From the NCBI GenBank assembly GCA_002482645.1, contig DLGJ01000008.1:124001-188000 (forward strand): a DNA stretch of 64,000 bases. Direction: 5' to 3'. The notes below the pieces were generated by a model. The model searched no databases and was not told the origin of the DNA. It saw only the letters and a list, made by a program, of their open reading frames with translations. Positions within the stretch are counted from its first letter, which is position 1. Every line of letters begins with the position of its first letter. Shown here piece after piece: positions 1 through 7,947 of the stretch. The position numbers were made by a program, and so were the translations under genes. The DNA is from Hyphomicrobiaceae bacterium UBA7697 (GTDB lineage: Bacteria; Pseudomonadota; Alphaproteobacteria; Rhizobiales; Methyloligellaceae).

Positions 1-2
1 CG

Positions 3-56
3 CCCGAGTTCCCGCAATCGGGAGACTGGCTCTTGATGCTGAGGCCGCTTTCATGA
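3..56 (+). CDS. 3' end of an upstream gene (partial, product unknown)
   Basis: Reading frame 3 is open from the window edge and ends in a TGA at 54-56. That stop overlaps the lpdA start codon in an ATGA arrangement, typical of a translationally coupled operon. The visible tail is PEFPQSGDWLLMLRPLS. In related Hyphomicrobiales a small SGNH/GDSL hydrolase gene often sits between pdhC and lpdA, so it could be that, but 17 residues are too few to assign. The call rests on the overlap only. Confidence 0.4.
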   Translation, partial: PEFPQSGDWLLMLRPLS

Positions 57-1462
57 GCGCCGGTACGGAATTCGATCTTGTCGTTATCGGCGGCGGGCCG
101 GGGGGCTATGTCGCGGCCATCCGCGCCGCCCAGCTCGGCATGAGGACGGCGGTCGTCGAGCGGGAGCATCTCGGCGGCATTTGCCTGAACTGGGGCTGCA
201 TTCCCACCAAGGCGCTGCTGCGCACCTCCGAGCTCTACCGGCAGATCGCCGTGGCCGAGGCCTTCGGTCTCCGCGTCGAGGGTCTCGGCTTCGATCTCGG
301 CCGGATCGTCGAGCGCAGCCGGGCCGTGGCCGAAAAGCTGGCCAACGGCGTCGCTTTTCTCATGAAGAAGAACAAGATCGCGGTATTCGATGCGACGGGA
401 CGGCTCCAAGGGTCCGGCCGGGTCGGTCTGACCGGAACGGACGGCGCGATCCTGCCGTCCATCGCGGCGGAGCATATCGTCATCGCCACCGGCGCGCGGG
501 CCCGGAGTCTGCCGAGCCTCGAGCCGGACGGCGTGCGCATCTGGACCTACAAGGAGGCGATGGTGCCGGCGGCCCTTCCACGGTCGCTGCTCGTGATTGG
601 ATCGGGCGCGATCGGGATCGAGTTCGCGAGCTTCTATCGCGCACTCGGCGTGGACGTCACCGTCGTGGAAGTCCTGGATCGTATCCTGCCCGCCGAAGAC
701 GAAGAGATATCCAAGCTCGCGCGCACGGCCTTCACGAGACAAGGCATGACGATCCATACCGGCGCAACGGTCGAGCATCTTCGCGACACCGAAACCGGCG
801 TCGGCGCCCGGCTGCGCACGACCGGCGGCGCGGCCTTGGACATCGAGGCCGGCCGCGTCATCCTCGCCGTCGGCATCACCGGCAATGTCGAAGGCCTCGG
901 CCTCGAAGAGCAGGGCGTTCAGGTCGAGCGCGGGCATATCGTCGTAGACGAATGGTGCCGCACGGGCGCACCCGGGCTCTACGCCATCGGCGACGTGGCG
1001 GGGCCTCCATGGCTCGCCCACAAAGCCATGCATGAAGGCGTCCTGTGCGTCGAGAAGATCGCCGGCGTCGAAGGCGTCCACCCGCTCGACAAGACGGGCA
1101 TTCCCGGATGCACCTATTGCACGCCCCAGATCGCGAGCCTCGGCCTGACCGAGAAAGCCGCACGCGAGGCGGGATACGAATTGCGGGTCGGCCGCTATCC
1201 TTACGCCGCCAACGGAAAGGCGATCGCGCTGGGCGAGACGGACGGCCTCGTCAAGACCGTCTTCGATGCGAACACCGGAGCCCTGCTCGGCGCGCACATG
1301 ATCGGCGCGGACGTCACGGAACTGATCCAAGGTTTCGCCATCGGCAAGACGCTCGAGACGACCGAGGCGGAACTGATTGCCACGATCTTTCCTCATCCGA
1401 CATTGTCGGAGATGATGCACGAATCGGTGCTCGACGCGTTCGGACGGGCCTTGCACATCTAG
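53..1462 (+). CDS. lpdA: dihydrolipoyl dehydrogenase (E3)
   Basis: 469-residue FAD/NAD disulfide oxidoreductase that reoxidises dihydrolipoamide in pyruvate and other 2-oxoacid dehydrogenase complexes in the cytoplasm. Visible motifs: N-terminal FAD-binding VVIGGGPGGYVAA (residues about 10-22), the redox-active disulfide GGICLNWGCIPTK (about 40-52), the second Rossmann fold LVIGSGAIGIEFAS (about 180-193), an FAD-contact segment ending YAIGDVAG (about 310), and the C-terminal dimerisation domain with FPHPTLSEMMHESV carrying the catalytic His-Glu pair. Length is normal for the family. The start overlaps the stop of the preceding gene. With lipA 380 bp downstream it forms a lipoate-related cluster. 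Confidence 0.97.
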   Translation: MSAGTEFDLVVIGGGPGGYVAAIRAAQLGMRTAVVEREHLGGICLNWGCIPTKALLRTSELYRQIAVAEAFGLRVEGLGFDLGRIVERSRAVAEKLANGVAFLMKKNKIAVFDATGRLQGSGRVGLTGTDGAILPSIAAEHIVIATGARARSLPSLEPDGVRIWTYKEAMVPAALPRSLLVIGSGAIGIEFASFYRALGVDVTVVEVLDRILPAEDEEISKLARTAFTRQGMTIHTGATVEHLRDTETGVGARLRTTGGAALDIEAGRVILAVGITGNVEGLGLEEQGVQVERGHIVVDEWCRTGAPGLYAIGDVAGPPWLAHKAMHEGVLCVEKIAGVEGVHPLDKTGIPGCTYCTPQIASLGLTEKAAREAGYELRVGRYPYAANGKAIALGETDGLVKTVFDANTGALLGAHMIGADVTELIQGFAIGKTLETTEAELIATIFPHPTLSEMMHESVLDAFGRALHI

Positions 1463-1554
1463 ACCGAGGACGCGCGGCGGCACTGTGTATTTGGGTTTGG
1501 CGACGGATGCGATAGGGTCGCAGCCGCAACCTTACAGCGGAAGGGGAGGCAAGA

Positions 1555-1824
1555 ATGGAAGCTCATGGTTTGTTCGCGATGCCGGGCGTCGGTTTCATCG
1601 GCATGATCGTCATCGGCGTGCTCGCGGGCTATATCGCCGAGAAGATCACCGCCAGCGACCACGGCCTATTGACCAACTTCCTGGTCGGTATCGCCGGCTC
1701 GTTTCTGGGCGGCACGCTCGCCCGCGTCCTGAGTATCGAATTCTACGGGTGGCTGGGAAATCTGATCGTCGCCTCTATCGGCGCCGTGATCGTGATTTGG
1801 CTTTGGCGGAAACTCAGTAATTAG
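1555..1824 (+). CDS. GlsB/YeaQ/YmgE-type small membrane protein
   Basis: 89 residues, almost entirely hydrophobic and glycine-rich, with three predicted membrane segments (about 12-28, 40-60 and 66-84). This is the pattern of the transglycosylase-associated (GlsB/YeaQ/YmgE) family, inner-membrane proteins often induced by general stress; no biochemical activity is established for most members. An AAGGGGAGG-like ribosome site (about 1540-1549) precedes the ATG. It sits between lpdA and lipA, a placement seen in other Hyphomicrobiales. Confidence 0.85.
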   Translation: MEAHGLFAMPGVGFIGMIVIGVLAGYIAEKITASDHGLLTNFLVGIAGSFLGGTLARVLSIEFYGWLGNLIVASIGAVIVIWLWRKLSN

Positions 1825-1845
1825 ACGGCCGTTCCAACCTCGCCC

Positions 1846-2808
1846 ATGGTCACACTCCTGAACACGGTTCGACAGGCGGATAAGAGGCCGCGCCATCCGG
1901 AAAAGGCGCGGCTTCCCGATACGCCCGTGATGCGGAAACCCGACTGGATTCGCGTCCGGGCGCCGGGAACCAACGCGTTCGGCGCGACACGGGAGACCTT
2001 GCGCCGCCATGGCCTGCACACGGTGTGCGAGGAGGCGGCCTGTCCCAATATCGGCGAGTGCTGGTCCAAGCGCCACGCGACCGTGATGATCATGGGCGAT
2101 GTGTGCACGCGCGCTTGCGCCTTCTGCAATGTCGCCACGGGAAAGCCCGCCCATCTCGACCCGGCGGAGCCGGCCCGGACCGCCGACGCCATCGCCGAGC
2201 TTGGCCTCGCTCACGTGGTCGTCACCTCCGTCGACCGGGACGATCTCGCCGATGGCGGCGCTTCGCATTTCGCGCAAACCATCACGTCCATCAGGCACGC
2301 GGCGCCGAAGACCACGGTCGAAGTGCTGACGCCCGATTTCATGCGCAAGCCGGGCGCACTCGAAATCGTGCTCGAAGCCCGCCCGGACGTTTTCAACCAC
2401 AATGTGGAAACCGTACCGTCGCTTTACCGGCGCATTCGTCCGGGGGCGGATTTTTCGCATTCGGTGTCGCTGCTGAGGCAAGCGAAACGCTTCGACCCGT
2501 CGATCTTCACCAAGTCGGGCATCATGGTCGGTCTCGGCGAAACCGACGACGAGGTCGAGGGCGTCATGGACGCCTTGCGCGAAGCCGATGTCGATTTCCT
2601 GACTATCGGCCAGTATTTGCAACCGACCCGCAAACACGCGGCCATCGACCGCTTCGTCACACCGGAGCGCTTCGCCGGCTATAAGCGCCTTGCGGAAGCC
2701 AAGGGCTTTCTCCTTGTCGCCTCCACACCGCTAACCCGCTCGTCCTACCATGCCACGGAGGACTTCGAGCGCCTGAAAGCCGCGCGGCTCGCAAGCCTCC
2801 GCGCCTAG
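1846..2808 (+). CDS. lipA: lipoyl synthase
   Basis: 320-residue radical-SAM enzyme that inserts two sulfurs into protein-bound octanoyl groups to form the lipoyl cofactor of 2-oxoacid dehydrogenases and the glycine cleavage system. Both cluster motifs are present: the auxiliary-cluster motif CEEAACPNIGECW (about residues 61-73) and the radical-SAM motif CTRACAFCNV (about 86-95). The C-terminal RSSYHA motif, whose serine ligates the auxiliary cluster, is at about 303-308. Length is typical. It lies 21 bp downstream of the small membrane protein gene and 15 bp upstream of the RatA/COQ10-like gene, so the three are probably co-transcribed. Confidence 0.97.
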   Translation: MVTLLNTVRQADKRPRHPEKARLPDTPVMRKPDWIRVRAPGTNAFGATRETLRRHGLHTVCEEAACPNIGECWSKRHATVMIMGDVCTRACAFCNVATGKPAHLDPAEPARTADAIAELGLAHVVVTSVDRDDLADGGASHFAQTITSIRHAAPKTTVEVLTPDFMRKPGALEIVLEARPDVFNHNVETVPSLYRRIRPGADFSHSVSLLRQAKRFDPSIFTKSGIMVGLGETDDEVEGVMDALREADVDFLTIGQYLQPTRKHAAIDRFVTPERFAGYKRLAEAKGFLLVASTPLTRSSYHATEDFERLKAARLASLRA

Positions 2809-2823
2809 GTCCACCGTTCCGAT

Positions 2824-3294
2824 ATGCATACTTTCGAGACCCGGCACACTGTCGCCCATTCGGCCGACGACATGTACGCGCTCGTCGCCAATGTCGAGGC
2901 GTACCCGAAATTCCTGCCGCTTTGCGAAGCGCTCAGGATCGTCGGCCGCGATACGATCGACGGCAAGGAGGTTCTGACCGCCAAGATGGAGGTTGGGTAT
3001 AAGCTCATCCGGGAGAGCTTTACGAGCCGCGTGACGCTCGATCCGGAAGCCCGCTCCATCCTCGTCGAATATGTCGATGGGCCCTTCGAGCATTTGGAGA
3101 ACCGCTGGTGCTTCGAACCGCGCGGAGAGGGGTCTTCGGAGATCGACTTTTTCATCGCCTACCGGTTCCGCTCGCGCTTGTTCGAGCGCCTGGTCGGCGG
3201 CCTGTTCGACAAGGCGGTCCGCAAATATACCGATGCATTCGAGACGCGCGCCGATGAGGTCTATGGTGTGAAGGGCGCGACCCTCGCCACATAG
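2824..3294 (+). CDS. RatA/COQ10-type START-domain protein
   Basis: 156 residues matching the polyketide-cyclase/START-like family annotated as COQ10 or RatA. The pattern HTVAHSADDMYALVANVEAY at the N-terminus and the SRVTLDP and FFIAYRFRSRLFERLVGG segments are characteristic. COQ10 homologues bind ubiquinone and support respiratory electron transfer; the RatA name derives from an E. coli protein reported to block ribosome assembly. No cognate antitoxin gene is adjacent, so a ubiquinone-binding role is the likelier reading. It directly follows lipA, as in many Hyphomicrobiales, and converges on the cinA gene 21 bp away. Confidence 0.88.
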   Translation: MHTFETRHTVAHSADDMYALVANVEAYPKFLPLCEALRIVGRDTIDGKEVLTAKMEVGYKLIRESFTSRVTLDPEARSILVEYVDGPFEHLENRWCFEPRGEGSSEIDFFIAYRFRSRLFERLVGGLFDKAVRKYTDAFETRADEVYGVKGATLAT

Positions 3295-3315
3295 CCGCGT
3301 CGCGGAGCGCCGTTC

Positions 3316-3819
3316 TCAGAACAGTGCGCGCAGCATCTGAAGCGCGCAGTCCACGCTGCGAGCCCGGATTTCCGCACGGCCGAGATCGCCGAACGTCATG
3401 CGCCTGTGCTCCATCGCGCCGTCGCGCCGCCCGGCCGCGAAATGCACGAGACCGACCGGCTTCTCCGCCGTGCCGCCGCCGGGTCCGGCGACGCCGGTGA
3501 CGGCCACCGCGACCGTGGCGCCGCTGTGCGTCAGCGCACCGCCCGCCATGGAAAGGGCAACGTCTTCGCTGACGGCGCCATGTTTCTCGATCAGCCAAAA
3601 CGGAACGCCCAGCATCTGGGACTTCGCGGTGTTCCTATAGGTCACGAAACCGCGGTCGAAGACATCCGAGGAGCCGGGGACCGACGTCAGGGCGGCGGCC
3701 ACGAGGCCGCCGGTACACGACTCCGCCGTAGCGATCAGATCGCCGCGCGATCGCGCTGCTTCGAGCACTTCGGCCGCAAGCACCGTCAAAGTCTCCGGCA
3801 AGTCCGCACCGTTCCTCAT
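3316..3819 (-). CDS. CinA-family nicotinamide-nucleotide amidohydrolase
   Basis: 167 residues corresponding to the C-terminal amidohydrolase domain of CinA (PncC-like), without the N-terminal molybdopterin-binding domain of full-length CinA. The signature TAESCTGGLVAAALTS (about 26-41) is present, followed by SVPGSSDVFDRGFVTYRN and GVAGPGGGT. The family deamidates NMN to nicotinate mononucleotide in pyridine-nucleotide recycling. The ATG overlaps the ispDF stop codon (ATGA), so the two genes are coupled; ispDF-cinA is a common alphaproteobacterial pair. Confidence 0.92.
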   Translation of the reverse strand: MRNGADLPETLTVLAAEVLEAARSRGDLIATAESCTGGLVAAALTSVPGSSDVFDRGFVTYRNTAKSQMLGVPFWLIEKHGAVSEDVALSMAGGALTHSGATVAVAVTGVAGPGGGTAEKPVGLVHFAAGRRDGAMEHRRMTFGDLGRAEIRARSVDCALQMLRALF

Positions 3820-4994
3820 GGCAGCATCACCGTCGCGGTCGCCATGGCCGCGATGCCTTCCTCACGGCCGACAAAGCCCAATTGCTCGTTCGTCGTCGCC
3901 TTCACGCTGACCTGGGAGATATCCAATCCAAGAATACCGGCGACGGCTTCGCGCATGGCATCCCGGTGCGGGCCGATCTTCGGCGCCTCGCAGACCAGCG
4001 TGATGTCCGCGTGCACGACCGTGCCGCCACGGGCTTCGATGCGCGCGCCGGCATCCTTGAGGAACATATCCGAGCTCGCCCCGCGCCAGCGGGCGTCCGA
4101 CGGGGGAAAATGCGCGCCGATATCGCCGTCCGCGATCGTGCCGAGCAAAGCGTCAGTCAGCGCGTGCAAACCGACATCGGCATCGCTGTGTCCCAGCAGG
4201 GTCTTGGTGTGCGGGATGCGGACACCGCACAGCATAACGGCATCTCCGGGCCCGAGCCGGTGAACGTCGTAACCCGAGCCGACGCGCACGCTTCCCGCGG
4301 GCGCGCTGCCTTGCCGCAACAATTGATCGGCAATCATCAAATCCTCCGCCGTGGTCAGCTTGCGATTATGCTCGGAGCCTTCGACGATCGCCACATCGAG
4401 ACCGAACCATTCGGCGACCGACGTGTCGTCGGTGAACTCGAGCGTGGAATCCCGCGCCGCTGCCCGATGCGCCGTCAGGATCGCATCGAAGTCGAAGCCT
4501 TGAGGCGTTTGCGCGTGCAACAGGCCTTGGCGCGGCACCGTTCCCGCAATCCGCCCGTTCTCTCCGCGTTTCAGCGTGTCCGTCACCGGCAGACAGGGCA
4601 GGGCGCCGCGACTCCCGGCCAGCGCGCCGATAACCCGTGAGATCAGCGCTTCGTCGGCGAAGGGCCGCGCGGCGTCGTGAATGAGAACGTGAGCGGGAGC
4701 GTTGTGTGCAAGGGCTTCAAGGCCCAACCGGACACTATCCTGACGCCGCACGCCGCCGGACACGGCCGGGAGCAGCGCGTCCGCATAAGGCGCGCTGGCC
4801 TGCTCGTACAAGGCCACGTCGTCCGGATGGATCACGACGAGGATGTCCGTAATCCCCGGATGAGCGGCGAACGCGGCGAGCGTGCGCGTCAGCATGGGGA
4901 CCCCGCCGAGCGGGCAGTACTGTTTCGGCTGCGAGGCCTCGGTGACAGCGCGAGCTCCGCGCCCAGCCGCCACGATCAGCGCGGCCACACTCAC
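3816..4994 (-). CDS. ispDF: bifunctional IspD/IspF isoprenoid enzyme
   Basis: 392 residues carrying two MEP-pathway enzymes. The N-terminal half is 2-C-methyl-D-erythritol 4-phosphate cytidylyltransferase, with AALIVAAGRGAR and KQYCPLGGVPML near the start and HDAARPF about residue 108. The C-terminal half is MECDP synthase (IspF), with GSGYDVHRLGPG at about 238 giving the metal-binding Asp/His, followed by LLGHSDADVGLHALTDALLG. The IspD-IspF fusion is typical of Alphaproteobacteria. Translation probably starts at a GTG (4992-4994). The gene is divergent from ntrB across about 207 bp. Confidence 0.96.
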   Translation of the reverse strand: MSVAALIVAAGRGARAVTEASQPKQYCPLGGVPMLTRTLAAFAAHPGITDILVVIHPDDVALYEQASAPYADALLPAVSGGVRRQDSVRLGLEALAHNAPAHVLIHDAARPFADEALISRVIGALAGSRGALPCLPVTDTLKRGENGRIAGTVPRQGLLHAQTPQGFDFDAILTAHRAAARDSTLEFTDDTSVAEWFGLDVAIVEGSEHNRKLTTAEDLMIADQLLRQGSAPAGSVRVGSGYDVHRLGPGDAVMLCGVRIPHTKTLLGHSDADVGLHALTDALLGTIADGDIGAHFPPSDARWRGASSDMFLKDAGARIEARGGTVVHADITLVCEAPKIGPHRDAMREAVAGILGLDISQVSVKATTNEQLGFVGREEGIAAMATATVMLP

Positions 4995-5201
4995 CGCAAA
5001 GACCCTCCGGAAACGCGGCCAGCGGTCCCGTTCCCGGGCCTAAGTCTCTGACCCGCATAAATGTTGCACTGCGGCATATGGAATATTGCCCCCGACACAA
5101 AACCCTCGTATGTTGCCCAATAATAGTTCATGAGCCATACATGCTCATTTTTTATGCATGCGCGATGCGGCCGCGCCAACGAGGCCGCGAGGATATAGGC
5201 A
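4995..5201. promoter_or_regulatory. divergent intergenic region between ispDF and ntrB
   Basis: This 207-bp region is more AT-rich than its neighbours and must hold promoters for both divergent operons. At 5130-5153 a 6-bp inverted repeat (ATGAGC, 7-base loop, GCTCAT) is followed by a run of six T, which looks like a short intrinsic terminator or attenuator reading toward ntrB. I could not fix a -35/-10 pair. In many relatives dusB lies just upstream of ntrB in this position; no dusB reading frame is present here. Confidence 0.4.
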
Positions 5202-6350
5202 TTGACGCTCGCGACCAAAACCTCGGAGGCGCCCCGTGGCGACAAGCACATCCTGTGCGACGCACTGGTGGATGCCCTTCCGCACCCGCTGCTCGTGATC
5301 GGCAAGGAGCTCTCCATCGACTACGCCAACACGGCGGCCGAAGACTTCTTCCAAATGAGCGCAGGCCTACTCTGCCGTCACAGTCTACCGGATGTCGTCG
5401 CATTCGGGTGCCCGCTCATCGCGCTTGTCGAACAGGTTCAGCGCAACGGAACCACCGTCAACGAATACGGCGTGGAGCTGAGTTCCTTCCGCTTCGAATC
5501 CACCAAGCTCGTCGACTTGTATGGCGGTCCCGTCCCGGTCCCCAACGGCGGGGTGATGGTGATGGTGCAGCAGCGCAGCATGGCGCAAATGATCGAGCGC
5601 CAGCTTACCCATCGCGGTGCCGCGCGGTCGGTCTCCGGGCTTGCCGCGGTTCTGGCGCATGAGATCAAGAATCCTCTATCCGGCATCCGTGGCGCCGCGC
5701 AGCTTCTCGAAGGAGAGCGTAGCGAGTCGGACCGGACGCTGACGCAACTCATTTGCGCGGAGTCCGACCGTATCTGCAAACTCGTCGACCGCATGGAGAT
5801 CTTCGGAGACGAACGGCCGATCCAGCGCGAACCGGTGAACATTCACGACGTACTCGATCACGTAAAGCACGTCGCTTCATCGGGCTTCGCCCGGCACATC
5901 AAGATCGTCGAGCATTACGACCCGTCGCTTCCGCCCGTACCGGGAAGCCGCGACAAACTGGTTCAGGTGTTCCTCAATCTCGTCAAGAACGCCGCGGAGG
6001 CGATCGGCGAATCCCGAACCGACGGGCAGATCACGCTGTCGACCGCCTTCCGGCCGGGCGTCCGGCTGTCGGTTCCCGGCAGCCAGGCGCGGGTGGGGCT
6101 CCCCCTGGAAATCGCCGTCGAGGATAACGGCACGGGCGTCCCCGCCGACCTCCTCCAACACCTGTTCGATCCGTTCGTCTCCACCAAGCCGTCCGGAACC
6201 GGCCTCGGCCTTGCCTTGGTCGCGAAGATCGTCGGGGACCATGGCGGCATCATCGAATGCGACTCCCGGCCCCGATACACAGTCTTCCGCGCGCTGATGC
6301 CGATGGCCACCGGCGATACGACGGCGGAACCAAACGAAACAGAGACTTAA
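5202..6350 (+). CDS. ntrB: nitrogen-sensing histidine kinase NtrB (GlnL)
   Basis: 382-residue cytoplasmic kinase without membrane segments. Order: PAS-type sensory domain (about 15-125), HisKA domain with H-box AAVLAHEIKNPLSG (phospho-acceptor His153), and an HATPase domain with NLVKNAAEAI (N-box, about 255), EDNGTGVP (G1) and GTGLGLALV (G2). NtrB phosphorylates or dephosphorylates NtrC under control of the PII protein. The likely start is TTG at 5202; the next methionine in frame lies inside the PAS domain. ntrC follows 17 bp downstream. Confidence 0.95.
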   Translation: MTLATKTSEAPRGDKHILCDALVDALPHPLLVIGKELSIDYANTAAEDFFQMSAGLLCRHSLPDVVAFGCPLIALVEQVQRNGTTVNEYGVELSSFRFESTKLVDLYGGPVPVPNGGVMVMVQQRSMAQMIERQLTHRGAARSVSGLAAVLAHEIKNPLSGIRGAAQLLEGERSESDRTLTQLICAESDRICKLVDRMEIFGDERPIQREPVNIHDVLDHVKHVASSGFARHIKIVEHYDPSLPPVPGSRDKLVQVFLNLVKNAAEAIGESRTDGQITLSTAFRPGVRLSVPGSQARVGLPLEIAVEDNGTGVPADLLQHLFDPFVSTKPSGTGLGLALVAKIVGDHGGIIECDSRPRYTVFRALMPMATGDTTAEPNETET

Positions 6351-6367
6351 GAGACAGACCTAAGAGC

Positions 6368-7813
6368 ATGGGAAAAGGCAATATCCTGATCGCAGACGAC
6401 GATGCGGCAATCCGAACGGTCCTGAACCAGGCCCTGGCCCGCGCCGGCTACGCGCCGCGCGCGACAGGCAACGCGGCGACGCTCTGGCGCTGGGTCAGTC
6501 AAGGCGACGGCGATCTCATCATCACCGACGTGGTGATGCCCGACGAAAGCGCCTTCGACCTGATCCCGCGCATCAAGAAGCTGCGGCCCGACCTGCCGAT
6601 CGTCGTGATGAGCGCTCAGAACACGTTCATGACCGCCGTCACCGCGGCTGAGCGGGGGGCCTACGAATATCTGCCCAAGCCATTCGATCTCAACGAGCTG
6701 ATCGCCGTCGTCGGCCGGGCGCTGGCCGAACCGCGCAAGAGGACGCCTCAGCTATCGGCCGAACACACCGACGGCCTGCCTCTGATCGGGCGTTGCCCGG
6801 CAATGCAGGATATCTATCGCATCCTCGCGCGGCTCACGCAGACCGATCTCACCGTGATGATCACCGGCGAATCCGGAACGGGCAAGGAACTCGTCTCCCG
6901 CGCGTTGCACGAATACGGCAAGCGCCGGAACGGCCCGTTCGTCGCGATCAACATGGCGGCCATTCCCCGCGAGCTGATCGAGTCGGAGCTGTTCGGCCAC
7001 GAGAAGGGGGCTTTCACCGGCGCGCAAACCCGCCATATCGGCCGCTTCGAGCAGGCGGAGGGCGGAACGCTGTTTCTCGACGAAATCGGCGACATGCCGA
7101 TGGAGGCGCAGACGCGCCTCTTACGCGTGCTGCAGGAAGGCGAATACACGACGGTGGGCGGCCGCACGCCGATCCGCACCAATGTCCGCATCATCGCGGC
7201 GACGAACCGCGACCTGCAGCAGCAGATCGATCAGGGTCTGTTCCGCGAGGATTTATACTACCGGCTCAACGTCGTGCCCTTGCGCCTTCCGCCGTTGCGT
7301 GAACGGCTGGAGGACATTCCAGACCTCGTTCGCCACTTCCTGGCGATCGCCGAAAAGGAAGGCCTGCCGCCGAAGAGTTTCGAGCCGGGCGCCATCGAGC
7401 GGCTGAAGCGGCACACTTGGCCCGGCAATGTCCGCGAACTCGAGAACCTGGTCCGCCGCCTGTCGGCGATCTACACCCAAGACGTCGTCACCGTCGACAT
7501 GGTGGAGAGCGAATTCGCGCCGGCCTCGCGGCAGGCGGCGTTCACCGGCGCACCCGAAGCGACAGCCGATCTTTCCGAAGCGGTGGAGCGCTATCTCAGC
7601 GACTATTTTATGAGTTTCGGGCAAGACCTTCCGCCTGCGGGGCTGTACACCCGGATCCTGCGCAAGATCGAATCTCCGCTCATCACGGCGGCGCTGACCG
7701 CGACGCGCGGCAATCAGATCCGCGCCGCCGATCTGCTCGGGGTAAACCGGAACACGCTGCGCAAGAAGATTCGCGATCTCGGCATCAAGGTGATCCGCAC
7801 GCCCGCCGCGTAA
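6368..7813 (+). CDS. ntrC: nitrogen assimilation response regulator NtrC (sigma-54 activator)
   Basis: 481 residues. Receiver domain with acidic cluster ADDD (10-12) and phospho-acceptor Asp54 (ITDVVMPD), AAA+ domain with Walker A GESGTGKE, sigma-54 contact loop GAFTGA within FGHEKGAFTGAQ, and Walker B GGTLFLDEIGDMP, then a C-terminal Fis-type helix-turn-helix (AADLLGVNRNTLRKKIRDLG). All parts needed for a sigma-54 enhancer-binding activator are intact. I chose the ATG at 6368 because the receiver fold begins at its third residue. It is in an operon with ntrB. Confidence 0.96.
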   Translation: MGKGNILIADDDAAIRTVLNQALARAGYAPRATGNAATLWRWVSQGDGDLIITDVVMPDESAFDLIPRIKKLRPDLPIVVMSAQNTFMTAVTAAERGAYEYLPKPFDLNELIAVVGRALAEPRKRTPQLSAEHTDGLPLIGRCPAMQDIYRILARLTQTDLTVMITGESGTGKELVSRALHEYGKRRNGPFVAINMAAIPRELIESELFGHEKGAFTGAQTRHIGRFEQAEGGTLFLDEIGDMPMEAQTRLLRVLQEGEYTTVGGRTPIRTNVRIIAATNRDLQQQIDQGLFREDLYYRLNVVPLRLPPLRERLEDIPDLVRHFLAIAEKEGLPPKSFEPGAIERLKRHTWPGNVRELENLVRRLSAIYTQDVVTVDMVESEFAPASRQAAFTGAPEATADLSEAVERYLSDYFMSFGQDLPPAGLYTRILRKIESPLITAALTATRGNQIRAADLLGVNRNTLRKKIRDLGIKVIRTPAA

Positions 7814-7947
7814 CCCTGGTCAAGCGCAAGGACGGCTCCCATATCTCCGCGCATGCGCGCTTTCCGGAAGGGGAGCACACTTGCACGTGGGGCGCCGGAA
7901 TCGTCTGTCGCCAAAGCGCCACATTGTGATTTTATTGCATCATACCT

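Noticed and set aside
2824..3294. Toxin of a toxin-antitoxin pair (RatA)
   Set aside because: No adjacent small antitoxin gene; position after lipA and START-fold fit a COQ10-type ubiquinone-binding protein better.
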